A stretch of DNA of 64,000 nt from Spirometra erinaceieuropaei (Eukaryota; Platyhelminthes; Cestoda; Diphyllobothriidea; Diphyllobothriidae). The stretch spans positions 1,060,577 to 1,124,576 of the forward strand of contig CACRXP010000146.1 of NCBI GenBank assembly GCA_902702965.1, read 5' to 3'. Both the position numbers and the translations under genes were made by a program. The notes below the pieces were generated by a model. The model saw nothing but the letters and a program-made list of their open reading frames with translations. It did no database searches and was not told the DNA's origin. Shown here one piece after another: positions 45,739-55,149 of this stretch; the stretch's first letter is position 1, and each line of letters starts with the position of its first letter.

Positions 45739-47015
45739 AAAACACTGACTCACCAGCCCACTAAGGATGATGAGTTGGGGACCGAGCGTGACTTATCGAC
45801 TTACGTTTTCTGTTACAAGGTAGCACATATGAAGCTGAGAAATGTCATAACCTCGGTGTTTTGTTTCGGACGAGGGTCAGTTGAGCGAAGGGATTGTTGA
45901 CACAGTCCACTTTCACCACCAGCAGTTGTTATGCCCAGAGCTCACTGCGTCACCCAGTCGACAGTTGTCTTGTGACTCATCAACTCCGGGGCCAAACTAT
46001 CCACAATGACCTTTAACATCGGGGGAGGGGGCTACACGCATGCCAGCATCTCATTTCGCGCCCTCGGAGGATTTCCCTTGACCCTCCTGCTTGCCCGATT
46101 CCCTATGTTTGACCGAAAAGTATGGGCAAAAAGAACTAGTCGGCACACTTCAATATCATTTTCAATTAGGTGGACAATTCGGACTCTTTACCGGAACGAG
46201 GGACCATATTGGGACGTTTTCCACTCTCACAGCGCACTGGGAAACTTCCATGATGTGTGCACTATTCTCCATACATGTGCTGCAGCTGTCGATAGTCACG
46301 CGATTCTTCCATAGTCTACAACTTGTCCTGCAGATAACAGAAACGTCCTCCCCCCATTAACAATCGATTTCCACTTTCCGGAATATATAAGTCCACTCGT
46401 CCCTAACGATGCAGTCTAGCATTGATCAGGAGAGGAGGGGCGACGGAGGAGGGAGGGCGACTTGATTATTACCGCGTGAATTTAATCATCGCGAGACTGA
46501 CTTGCTCAGCGTCTTCCTCACTGCTCTCAATCATATCGTATTAAGGCGAAAAGACAGAATCAAGGTGGACCTTGTGGTTGATATGACTGAAGCCAGACGC
46601 GCTGATCCTGACTTCAGGTGAACCGGCCTAGGATCCCAAACAAGTGGAAGCGCCATGTAAGCCATATGTGTAAGAAGCCACTGCAGCCGGACACTCGGTC
46701 TGCGAATTTCTCAGTCAGGACTGACAAACCGTTGTAATATTTTAAATATCTTTTCCCATGATCAGCGCGCCGTCTAAAGGGGCAACGAATATCTCACATT
46801 GCCAAGGCGTGTAAAGTTACTCTGGCAGGGGGGGGGGGGGTATGGGTCGTTATCGTTTGCGTTTCGGCCGCATGTATCGCGTTCAGCAGTACCGGTCACC
46901 TACGTCGAGGACACAAGTACAGCATCTATTCTGGCCGTGATTGAGGCTGTTATGACATTTCCGACGGCCGCAAAATTTCACTGTGGTTACTGATTGGTGT
47001 AGCTGGAAAACGACG

Positions 47016-47251
47016 AGGTCTTATTTCGTAGCCGTATCTGTTACGCGTTAGGGGTTACGGGTTAGACTTAGGGGTTAGGAGTAAAGGGCTAGGGTTAGGT
47101 GTTAGGGGTCAATGCTAGGGTTAGGGTTAGGAGTAAGGTGTTGGGGTTAGGAGTTAGGGTTAGGGGTTGGGGTTAGACCCCCTATTACCACTGGTCCCGT
47201 ATCGCAGGCGGCTGGGGCTTTCTACCGCATGTGCGGCTAAGAAATAAGATC
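47016..47251. mobile_element. MITE family B, complete copy with long TTAGGG array
   Basis: Left end AGGTCTTATTTCGTAGCCGT and right end GCGGCTAAGAAATAAGATCC are inverted. The interior from about 47045 to 47176 consists of TTAGGG/TTAGGGG units with scattered changes. The module CCCTATTACCACTGGTCCCG that follows is shared with MITE A. Confidence 0.8.
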
Positions 47252-49329
47252 CGACGTGGAAAACTACCTGGATTGGTCTTTGTCGCCCCTGGGGCCGTTT
47301 CCTCCTCTCCGCAGGATCTGATTTGAGGGGGGAGGGAGTTTGGAACTAGCGGAGCTACGAAAAGATGCGTCGGGATTCGAGGCGAGCACCTTGACGCCCT
47401 GGCCTGCCGGTTACCGAGGCGTGACTAATGTGGAGTCGCAGACGGCAACTGGGTTCCCGACCGGTACATTGCAGAGGCATTCGTAAGGCTGGACCACAAA
47501 TTGCCAAGCGTGGAAAAGCCCTGTGATGATATAACTGTCTTCAGAGTGGACCTGCAATCGAAATATGAATCTCTAGTCCTTGTCTTCGCCACTCCAACTC
47601 TTCAGCGAAATCAGTCCTGTGTACATACAACGACTGACCAGTGACATTGGGCGTGGTTGACACTTGTTGGGAAGGCGGATGAGGCCCAGTGGTTGACGGA
47701 CCCTCGTCGCCCCCCCACCCCCCATCTCCTCCTTTGGGACGGAGGACGTTTTCTTCACCGGTCTTGACTGATTTGTGCCCTGACAACGTAGTGCAGACAC
47801 CGCTATTTGCTGACAAGTTGACACCGGGGTGGGGAGCAGGGCAATCGTAAAGACAGGGGGCACCAGGTTGATGGTGGTACAGGGGGGGGGGGGAGTGTTG
47901 GGTTTTTCAGTTCCGTCTGTCCTGCACCCTCTCAATTAGCTCTCTCTCTCTCTCATTGAAAGGTGAGGGGTACACATGGCTTCCAGAGCCTGAACTGTCC
48001 TTCCGCGGTTGATGGCAGTTGTGTGTGAAGGGGGAATTATTTTTTTAGCAATGTGTTCACCTCTTGACACAGGTCACTGGGGAATTTTTGTACCCCATGC
48101 AAGTTCGGTGTGTGGCCCTCCTATGGACGGGCCATCACCATCATCTGGTCTGCCCAAATTCCTCCCGGCGAAGATTTTCCACAATTTATCCCTGGTTTAT
48201 CGATGACGTGTATAACAGTAGTAGGCTTTTAGCTAATACCTGTGTTGTTAGTACGGTAAATCATTGCAGATTAGCCAATGAGTATTACGTGTATTACATT
48301 ACTTTTGTTCGAATACGTGTCTACACGTGCCAAAAGGAAAGGAATGAACGGCTGTGCTTGGTGTCTGTGCCATCAGAGGTATTGTGGCAGCCAGCCATCA
48401 TGACCGGTCTGGCGTCATTGTTCAAGACCTCGCTGTCTCAAGGTCATTCACCCCTTGCAGCGAGCCGTCCCAGACGAGCTGACCTGAAGTCACACGACCA
48501 ACAGCTCGGGCATACCTGCGTCCGCGCAGTCGCAGCTGCCCATGCGGCCACTTGAACGCGCCACCCCCTGAAACCAGCAAAACAAGCCACTGGGACACCA
48601 TCCCTCGGCAAATGCAACACATGCTGACTGGACACCAATTAAGCTTGACCCGCGAGCCTACAAAAGCGGCTGCCACCACTATCTCAGGACTCTCAGGCCT
48701 GACTGGACGCAGTCAACACCAGCACCGACTTCGCCAGTGACCACTGTCGCCTGAGAGGACAACTCCGGGTTCTGTGCGCAATAAATCCCTCATTCTGGTT
48801 TCTTCCGTCTTCTCCTTCCCAGATGATGTTAGCGCTCAACCTGCACACATTCTCACCGCTTGGTCACTACAGTATCCTCATTACTCGGTCAACAGTCCCC
48901 TGACTTCATACGATCTTTTCAGTTCATCAATGGGCTCCATGCTTCCTCGAGATCTCTGCCCAACATAATTGCGGTCGTCCGTCAACGTGCCTTTGACAGA
49001 TCCTATAAAATCGATCACGACTGAGCGGGAACGTGCTGCTGCAGTAACGGATGGCAAATCTACCCTTGCTGTCGTTGTTGTTAAAAATGAAGACAACGAT
49101 CATAGCGATGTGGAGTAGATGGTGAGGTAATCTGCGGCAGGCATAGACGGTTTATTCATCTTTATGGACCACTGTACAAACGTTCACCTGCGGTCGTTCT
49201 GTCTCTACCTCGTTACCGAAAGGCGGTGGATGTGGAAAGCGAGCGCGACGCAGATGTGGCGAAAGTCTGCTCCCCATAAACAAATCTACGCATAGGCTGC
49301 GACTACACCCAGCTTCTGGGACAATGGTG

Positions 49330-49430
49330 GACCATCAAAATATTGTCATTGGTTGTGTTGATAATGATGATAGTGGCCGTAGTAGTGGTGAAGATGATGG
49401 TGGTGTTGATGGTGTCTGTTTTTTTTTCTG
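49330..49430. repeat. Degenerate (GAT/GTT/GGT)n stretch
   Basis: Purine-rich triplet-like sequence around GATAATGATGATAGTGGCCG. Low complexity; no gene. Confidence 0.5.
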
Positions 49431-49500
49431 TTAGGCAATGGAAGAAAACAATGGCAGTGAAGATATGACTACTATGGTAGAGGGACACTCACCGATTCTT

Positions 49501-49921
49501 GGCTAGATCACAGTTGAAAGCCAGGAATGGGGAAGCGGACGGCGACCTTAACCCTAATCTTAACCTCAACCCTTGCCCCAACCTTAACCCTAAAAGATAA
49601 AAGATAACCTTAACGGCAACCTTTACCCTAATCCTAACGGAAATCGTAAAAGTGACCGTAGCCCTTAGACTTAGCCCTAACTGCAAAACCTAGTCGTAAT
49701 ACTGAAAAGTAATCGTAAACTCAAACACTAACCGAAACCGGAAAACCTAAACCTAAAGGCATTACCGTAATCCGAACATCCGAACCCATTAAACGCTACC
49801 CTAATCCCAACCCTGAAACGTAGAGTGTAAGCAAAATGGGTCAGATATGATTATATAGCCCCACCAAAAGCCCAAGTGAGCAACCCCCCCCCCGGTCCTG
49901 GCTATCAACTGCGATCTAACC
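49501..49921. mobile_element. MITE family C with 8-bp target duplication
   Basis: Left end GGCTAGATCACAGTTGAAAG and right end TGGCTATCAACTGCGATCTA are inverted. CGATTCTT occurs at 49493-49500 and 49922-49929, an exact 8-bp duplication. The interior is degenerate CCCTAA-type sequence. Near the right end a MITE A-like end (GTCAGATATGATTATATAGC) is embedded. Eight-bp duplications are typical of hAT-superfamily transposition. Confidence 0.85.
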
Positions 49922-49924
49922 CGA

Positions 49925-50051
49925 TTCTTCTTACGGAACTCACTCGTTCCGTTGTGCCTTACGGGACTCTTTCTCGATCCCAACTAACAACCGCACAGCA
50001 GATCATGATATAGGCAGAATGTTATTATCGACAAAGACAAGGGAGACTATC
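49925..50051 (-). mobile_element. SINE tail plus associated repeat
   Basis: TTACGGAACTCACTCGTTCC through ATTATCGACAAAGACAAGGG parallels 37225-37345. It is cut at both sides. Confidence 0.45.
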
Positions 50052-50401
50052 TTTGTCTGTAATGACATTCAGGCGATATTACTACTGCTATTATTAGTAA
50101 GTCACGGGACGGTGAGCTTTCGGTAAATTCCTGGAGTGGTGTCATTTCCGGTTTCCTAACCATAACCCTAACTGTAACCTTAATTCGAACATTACTCCGA
50201 CCTCTCTGGAAATTAGCGCAAGATTACGGATGGTTTCCCATTTCCGTGTCCTACGGTGCTTTCCTTTCAACATTTCTGGACATGTAGGTGATCTCTTACC
50301 TCCCTTGTGAAGATATGCTCGGACGCCTTGAAAAGCTAATCCCTGTCGCCATCCCCCTTCTCCTCTGTTTTCGTGACTAGATACACAACCCAGCCTGACA
50401 G

Positions 50402-51006
50402 TGAACCTGTGCTTCAACCCCACCGGACTGGTCCTCCGAGCTGCTGTGCCCGGTTTCATATTTGTCCTCCTCTCCTTCCTCCTGCTCTGGTCGCTCTCCT
50501 GTGGACTGCAGGTGGTGAGCATTGCTCAGGGCCTCCTCGTCCTGCTCGCTCTGGTGACTTGGAGCTGCAGTACCAACGGGGTGCTCTCCAGTGCAGCCCG
50601 ATTCAGTCTCATTGACGCCTGGTTTCTGGTCTGCTTCATCTTCCTCATTGCGACCTTTCTCTTCACGCTGGCCGAGCACCGGCGGCTGGAGCGCATTCTT
50701 AAGAAGCGGCAGGTCCAACAGCAGCGTCGAATCTACGCGGCCCTCAGTGCCTCCGTGGTGGCCTCCAACGCCGCCGCTGCCGCGGCAGCCAAGCTGCCCC
50801 CCTCGTTGGGTGGTGGTGGCAGTGGGGGCTCTAACTGCGGGTGTGGAGGGGGTTGTTGCGGCTGCGCGGGGTACTGTCCGGCCTCCGCAAATGGCTACTT
50901 GCTGCAGGGCCCAGGACAAACGAATCCCCTGGGCAACAGCAGCCCTGCTCCGCCACTTAGTCTGCTCCACCAGTCTTCTCCCCCAGGCGTTTTGCCCACA
51001 AAACTG
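50402..51006 (+). CDS. Cys-loop receptor subunit, M1-M3 exon
   Basis: Acceptor CAGCCTGACAG; the G at 44268 plus TG give Val, phase 1. Residues 10-32 (LVLRAAVPGFIFVLLSFLLL and on) form M1 with the family's conserved proline (AVPGF). Residues 36-54 (LQVVSIAQGLLVLLALVTW) are the pore-lining M2. Residues 70-91 (LIDAWFLVCFIFLIATFLFT) are M3 with the diagnostic IDxW...C pattern and the trailing AEHRR. The intracellular loop follows, with a basic amphipathic stretch (RRLERILKKRQVQQQRR), poly-Ala and a Gly/Cys-rich segment. The anion-channel PAR motif before M2 is not present. The donor AAACTG|GTGAGT leaves phase 0. The antisense frame over this exon is a shadow. Confidence 0.85.
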
Positions 51007-51324
51007 GTGAGTTCGCACTGCGCCCTTCGAGACAACTACGGCTGAGTAGGGCTAGCCGAAGCGGCGTCCATGCAAACCAAGCTCTATAACTGTTCTGGCT
51101 CCAGTTATTCACGGAATCCCTTGTGCCACTTGTGGCGCAGGCTACTGTGGTCAAACTGGGGAGTCTGCGTCCACTCGTATACTTAGGAATCGGGTAGTAC
51201 TGAGAAGACAAGACTATTTATCCCAGTTGATCACGCATACGTTGGACGTTTCAAAAATGCATGCAGCAAAGCTTTGCCTCTTCCGCAATTTCGCCGTATT
51301 TATCGAGCCCTACCTCATTTTCAG
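51007..51324 (+). other. Last intron of the channel gene
   Basis: GTGAGT donor to TCATTTTCAG acceptor, 318 bp, free of repeats. Confidence 0.75.
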
Positions 51325-51702
51325 GATCTTTGCGGGGAGGCCTACCTGAGGTCGGCGAGTTGCGAGTTGAGTAAGGACTCCACAGCCATTATGAGTATGG
51401 GCACAGCTCTGCGCCTACGCTGTGCCAAAAATGGTGGCCTGGGTGTCTTCGAGACCAACGATTCCAACCTGGGTTTGATGAAGAGTCAGTACGCAGCAAC
51501 CAGTTCTCCAGCCACCTCAGGACTCCTGCAGCCGCTGAATCCAGTGCCACCGAGTTACTGTACCACAATGTTCGCCGCTGTGGTTCCCATTCTCTTCCTC
51601 CTCACAACCATCATCTTCTGGGGTTCCCTGGGGGCCCAGGGAAAGGTACCAAAGGAGTGTCTCACGGGCAGTGTCCTCTGTCAACCCCTCACGGAGGGCT
51701 GA
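51325..51702 (+). CDS. Cys-loop receptor subunit, terminal M4 exon
   Basis: Starts in phase 0 after TTTTCAG and runs 125 codons to TGA at 51700-51702. The first 78 residues complete the M3-M4 intracellular loop. Residues 81-103 (TMFAAVVPILFLLTTIIFWG and on) are the M4 helix, followed by a short extracellular tail with two cysteines (KECLTGSVLCQPLTEG). This is the usual end of a pentameric channel subunit. No AATAAA signal is obvious in the next 700 bp. Confidence 0.8.
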   Translation, partial: DLCGEAYLRSASCELSKDSTAIMSMGTALRLRCAKNGGLGVFETNDSNLGLMKSQYAATSSPATSGLLQPLNPVPPSYCTTMFAAVVPILFLLTTIIFWGSLGAQGKVPKECLTGSVLCQPLTEG

Positions 51703-52475
51703 GTCCGTTATGTGTCCTCCCATGGGTGCTGATGCAGTGGACGCACAGGGCATCTACGGGTTGGTCGGCATTCTGTACAGTAGTCGTTCAGGCTGTATTC
51801 TTTCCCCCCTTTCCCGCCTATCCTACCCCCCTACCCGCCCGGTTCTAACTACGCCACCTGACTGAACCGCAATCTGTACATGCCTTGGTGCATTTACGTA
51901 AACTTGTCTCATCCACTTGTTCGACAGCAGTGACGCACGAGCTTGGCCTGCTCTAATCACACAGGGGACCCCGCCGAATTCCCTCCCCCTCGATCCCCGG
52001 CAGTCCCAGTGCTCTCATCCCCTCTCCCCCCTCCCGCAGTTTCTGATGTACCGTGTACAACGAGTTCCGCCTTCCCATGCATCTGGTCTCATTTCCAGCA
52101 CCTACGTGCTACCTGCAAGAAGGAAGGATATGCCGGTTTGCTGTTGGTATTATATCTCTCATCTAACACTCAGCTTCTGGTTCTTGCCCCCAAGTACGGA
52201 CGCATTCACACTCGCATTGTCAAATGTATATGCACATTCGAACATCCAAACGTATGCTAACATATACATACATTGTATATCCTAAGCACTATTCTGTTGA
52301 TTATTTCCTGTTCTGCGTTGTAGAAGAGTTCCTAAAAGTCAAGGGTGTTGAAAAAGTGCCAAAATGCGTCACTAAGTTCGTTGCGCGAACTTGTGAATTT
52401 TTCCGATAATGCAGCCCACATTATAAGCATCAAAATCTGTTCGGTTGACTAGGGGTACTAGTGTAAGATCACTCG
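51703..52475. other. 3' flank of the channel gene
   Basis: Pyrimidine-rich near 51800-52040, then AT-rich. The open frame 51917-52285 (+) is unrecognised. Confidence 0.5.
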
Positions 52476-52479
52476 TGGG

Positions 52480-52870
52480 GAAGGAGGTGCGATCGCTGGG
52501 AAAATAATTCTGTTCGCCTGACGCTTCGGATTCCCACTGAAACCCTTAATTACTCATCCACGCGTAGGATACAGTATTTATAGGATGCAGTTTCCGTACC
52601 ACTATATACCTGCCATAATTAGTAGCACCCGCAGTCATCACCAGTGGTCGTCCGCTCCGAGTTGCTATTTACCGCACTTCCACCATCGGTGTTGTTTGGT
52701 GGCGCGGTAACTAATCTGCCGAAATTTTCACCTGAAGCAGCGTTCGTCCGTGCGCTCGGTGCATTGCCTAGGCAAAATTTCGGCGCTTTCCAGTGGTCTG
52801 TAGGCGGGGAGATCATGACTCAAGCGGATGACGGTCCATGCGGTTGTCGCCTCTAGCAAGAATTTCGACC
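52480..52870 (-). mobile_element. Decayed Penelope-type tail
   Basis: TGTTCGCCTGACGCTTCGGA then ACAGTATTTATAGGATGCAG follow the same order as the tail at 54290-54420. The ribozyme core is lost (no CTGANGA, GAAG instead of GAAA). Confidence 0.6.
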
Positions 52871-53223
52871 TCTAACTTGGACGTGCTGTCGAGTCCAGTC
52901 GAATGAGCGGCGACCTGAGATCTCGCACCATCCTTCCTCACTGTATTTTCACGTTCGACCATTCATGTTCGGAGTAATTCCCAAGATCCTTCCTTCAGCG
53001 ACGACGGCTTCTTAACTGCGTCCTGGAAGTCAATCCGAGGTTTAGGCGATTCCATCTACGGTATTTTTTTTAACGTTTTCCAACTAGTAAAACCCACCTC
53101 TACAAGACCCTTTTGCGAAAGTGTAGATCAGGCAAACCAAATACGTGTTAATGACATAATTGACCTTGAGACACCTATAAACACTGTTAATTTTGTACAC
53201 TTTCACTCCTTCATGTAATTGTA
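52871..53223. other. No gene recognised
   Basis: Only short open frames; the last part, about 53100-53220, may belong to the hammerhead-bearing repeat. Confidence 0.4.
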
Positions 53224-53263
53224 TTGGCCTGACGAAGAATTACTGAAAACACGTGTTAGCCAA
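53224..53263 (+). ncRNA. Hammerhead ribozyme motif (palindromic stem III)
   Basis: TTGGC (53224-53228), core CTGACGA (53229-53235), stem II AGAATTACT, GAAA (53245-53248), palindrome AACACGTGTT (53248-53257), A at the cleavage position (53258) and GCCAA (53259-53263). Stem I pairs perfectly over five bases. CTGACGA is a legal version of the CTGANGA core. Compared with 39183-39222 the differences fall at the free core position, in the stem II loop and at the cleavage H position. That is what selection on a ribozyme would allow. Confidence 0.7.
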
Positions 53264-53789
53264 CTTGACTGTTCAAGTGTAACATGGGAATATTTGCGGA
53301 AATACGTTTTTGTCTGAGAGATATTTAGAAAGAGAGAGCCCTTAGTAAGTAACCCTTCAAATAATAAAATATTGGCGACGCTCGACCTTGGGCTGCTGTA
53401 CTAAGTCTGGAAATCTGTCGTGCGCTCTCTACACTGCACTCTTTCGGTTGCCCCTTACAGGAGACTGTCAGCATTGTTGTCCTTTAAGTTGGCGGTACCC
53501 TTGAACACTGCCCAGTCTTCATCAAAATGGGAGTCTAGCAAACGATTGCGCACTTCGCATCCTGGCTTCATCACTTGCATGTTTGCGCACGGGCTTATCC
53601 GGCCGCCAGAGAACTCTTCGTGGGAGCCTGACGGCCGCAGAGCAGGGGCTAAGTGGGTGACGTCCATTCTTCAAAATTCCTTTCATTGAAGAACAGGAGA
53701 GGGTGAAAATCGCAGTTGCGGTTTTTTGACAAAGAAGGTGGATCGGCACGGCGCTATTTCCATCTCTTACCACAGCTGACACAGCCACG

Positions 53790-53880
53790 GGTGCGGATTG
53801 GAAGATGGGTCCCCTCGACCAGTCGACTAACAACCGAAATTGCCATCTCGGTCTCCCTTGCCCATGTCGTTCACGCCTCT
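53790..53880 (+). mobile_element. SINE 3' fragment, decayed
   Basis: ACCGAAATTGCCATCTCGGT then CTCCCTTGCCCATGTCG resembles the SINE tail. Confidence 0.4.
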
Positions 53881-53944
53881 CGACTGGGGGTCTGGTGGCA
53901 TACTCTAGTATACACTCGAAATTTTAGTTACAACTACCAGTAAC

Positions 53945-54145
53945 TCTGAACTATGCGTTTGCTTCGAAAAGATAACTCCAGTACGGTTGTTAGGTTGATT
54001 ACCGTGCAGCATGATCCCAAAATAATTCAGTCACATCAGAATGCGGCCCTTAGACGAGCTTCTATCCGACCGTCTGCAAAAATGACTACTTAACTAGTGT
54101 GAATACTTCTCATTGATTTTCGCTTTTCTTGTAGATTCAGATATA
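53945..54145. mobile_element. Foldback family D, left-arm fragment
   Basis: GTGCAGCATGATCCCAAAAT and CTCATTGATTTTCG match the D arm. It is truncated at the microsatellite. Confidence 0.6.
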
Positions 54146-54160
54146 AGTAGTAGTAGTAGC

Positions 54161-54204
<44 letters not shown>

Positions 54205-54273
54205 CAGAAGAAGAAGAAGATGATGATGAAGAAGAAGAAGAAGAAGAAGAAGAAGAAGAAGAAGAAGAAGAAG
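54146..54273. repeat. (GTA)n/(GAA)n microsatellite
   Basis: GTA triplets to about 54203 then GAA/GAT triplets to 54273. It sits exactly at the outer end of a Penelope-type tail. Confidence 0.95.
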
Positions 54274-54279
54274 CGAACG

Positions 54280-54790
54280 CGGGAACAAGGGGTTTATTCG
54301 CCTGACGTTTCGGATTCTCACTTGAACCCATCATCGGAGACAGTGGCAGCAACGGGTGATTCGTACACAGGAAGTTGCAGTATTTATAGGATGCAGTCGC
54401 TATGCTACTGCATACCTATAGTAATTAACCGCGCTCACCGCCATCAAGAATTTTTGCCCGCTGATGCGCTTGATGGCCGTCATGCAAGTTGTTAATTGCT
54501 GACATCTCATCACCCGTGTTGGGTGCTAGCGTGATGATCGCTCGGCCATCTGGCTCACCGGCTTGCGCGCTCCCCGAGCTGTCAATTACTTTGGCCAGCT
54601 TATGCCTGAGCACGGAATATGGAGTGGGGATGTCGTTGGACTTGTTGATAGACCGAGGTCCGTAAACCATGACCCAAGCAACTCGCAGCGCACCCGATTA
54701 TCCACTTTCGGGAGAATATCGGTCTCATCGAACTTGAATGTGTGGCCGGGTCTCGCGATTTGGCCGTGCTGAGGCATAGGCTGGCCAAAG
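54280..54790 (-). pseudogene. Penelope-like element C-terminus and tail, left copy
   Basis: On the minus strand 54777-54650 reads HTFKFDETDILPKVDNRVRC and then ELLGSWF. After a frameshift, 54670-54520 reads GPRSINKSNDIPTPYSVLRH. This is the end-of-ORF pattern of Penelope-like retroelements (ILA...R..RE.LE.W....SIN.......Y..LR). A non-coding tail with a hammerhead-like motif follows, ending at the microsatellite. The frameshift makes it dead. Confidence 0.7.
54299..54342 (-). ncRNA. Hammerhead-like motif, one core mutation
   Basis: Same layout as 55031-55074: CCGATGA replaces CTGATGA, stem II is GGGTTC and GAATCC (six pairs), then GAAA, ACGT, C. The U-to-C change in the core should inactivate it. 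Confidence 0.55.
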
Positions 54791-55115
54791 TAATTGACAG
54801 CTCGGGGGGCGCGCAGGTGACCGAGCGATCATCACGCCAGCATCCAACACGGGTGATGAGATTTCAGCAATTACCCACTTGCATGACGGCCATCAAGTAA
54901 TTAGCGCACCAGCGGGCAAAAATTCTTGATGACGGGGAGCGCGGTTAATTACTATAGGTATGCGGTAGCATAGCGACTGCATCCTATAAATACTGCAACT
55001 TCCTTTGTACGAATCACCCATTTCTACCACTGTCTCTGATGATGGGTTCAAGTGAGGATCCGAAACGTCAGGCGAATAAAGCCCTTGTCCAGATATCGCT
55101 TCTTCTTCTTCTTCT
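54765..55115 (+). mobile_element. Penelope-type tail, right copy (inverted partner)
   Basis: Reverse complement of 54275-54620 with scattered differences, so the two tails face outward around a roughly 145 bp spacer. It ends in CTTGTCCAGATATCG followed by a short (CTT)n run. Confidence 0.75.
55031..55074 (+). ncRNA. Hammerhead ribozyme motif in a Penelope-type tail
   Basis: TGTCT (55031-55035), CTGATGA (55036-55042), stem II GGGTTC/GGATCC with a six-base loop (55044-55061), GAAA (55062-55065), the self-complementary ACGT (55065-55068), C (55069) and AGGCG (55070-55074). TGTCT pairs with AGGCG using two G-U pairs. Core positions are intact. The four-base palindromic stem III is too short to close on itself, so a dimer is the likely active form. 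Confidence 0.65.
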
Positions 55116-55149
55116 TATCAAAGGGATTTTTATGCCTTTTTAATAAAAT

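Larger units (their letters stand above)
44269..50401 (+). other. Intron of the channel gene (about 6.1 kb)
   Basis: Bounded by GTATGC and CCTGACAG. It contains a (CTC)n tract at 45693-45738, several G- or C-runs, MITE B (47016-47251), MITE C (49501-49921) and a SINE tail. Open frames in it, such as 48064-48555, are unrecognised. Confidence 0.6.

Noticed and set aside
47045..47176. True telomere
   Set aside because: Units are degenerate, short and enclosed by MITE ends, with unique sequence on both sides.
50377..51018. 213-codon minus frame opposite the M1-M3 exon
   Set aside because: Shadow of the channel exon; the + strand carries the recognisable membrane motifs and splice sites.
54094..54352. 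Poly-Leu, poly-Ser and poly-Lys frames
   Set aside because: Artefacts of the (GTA)n/(GAA)n microsatellite.
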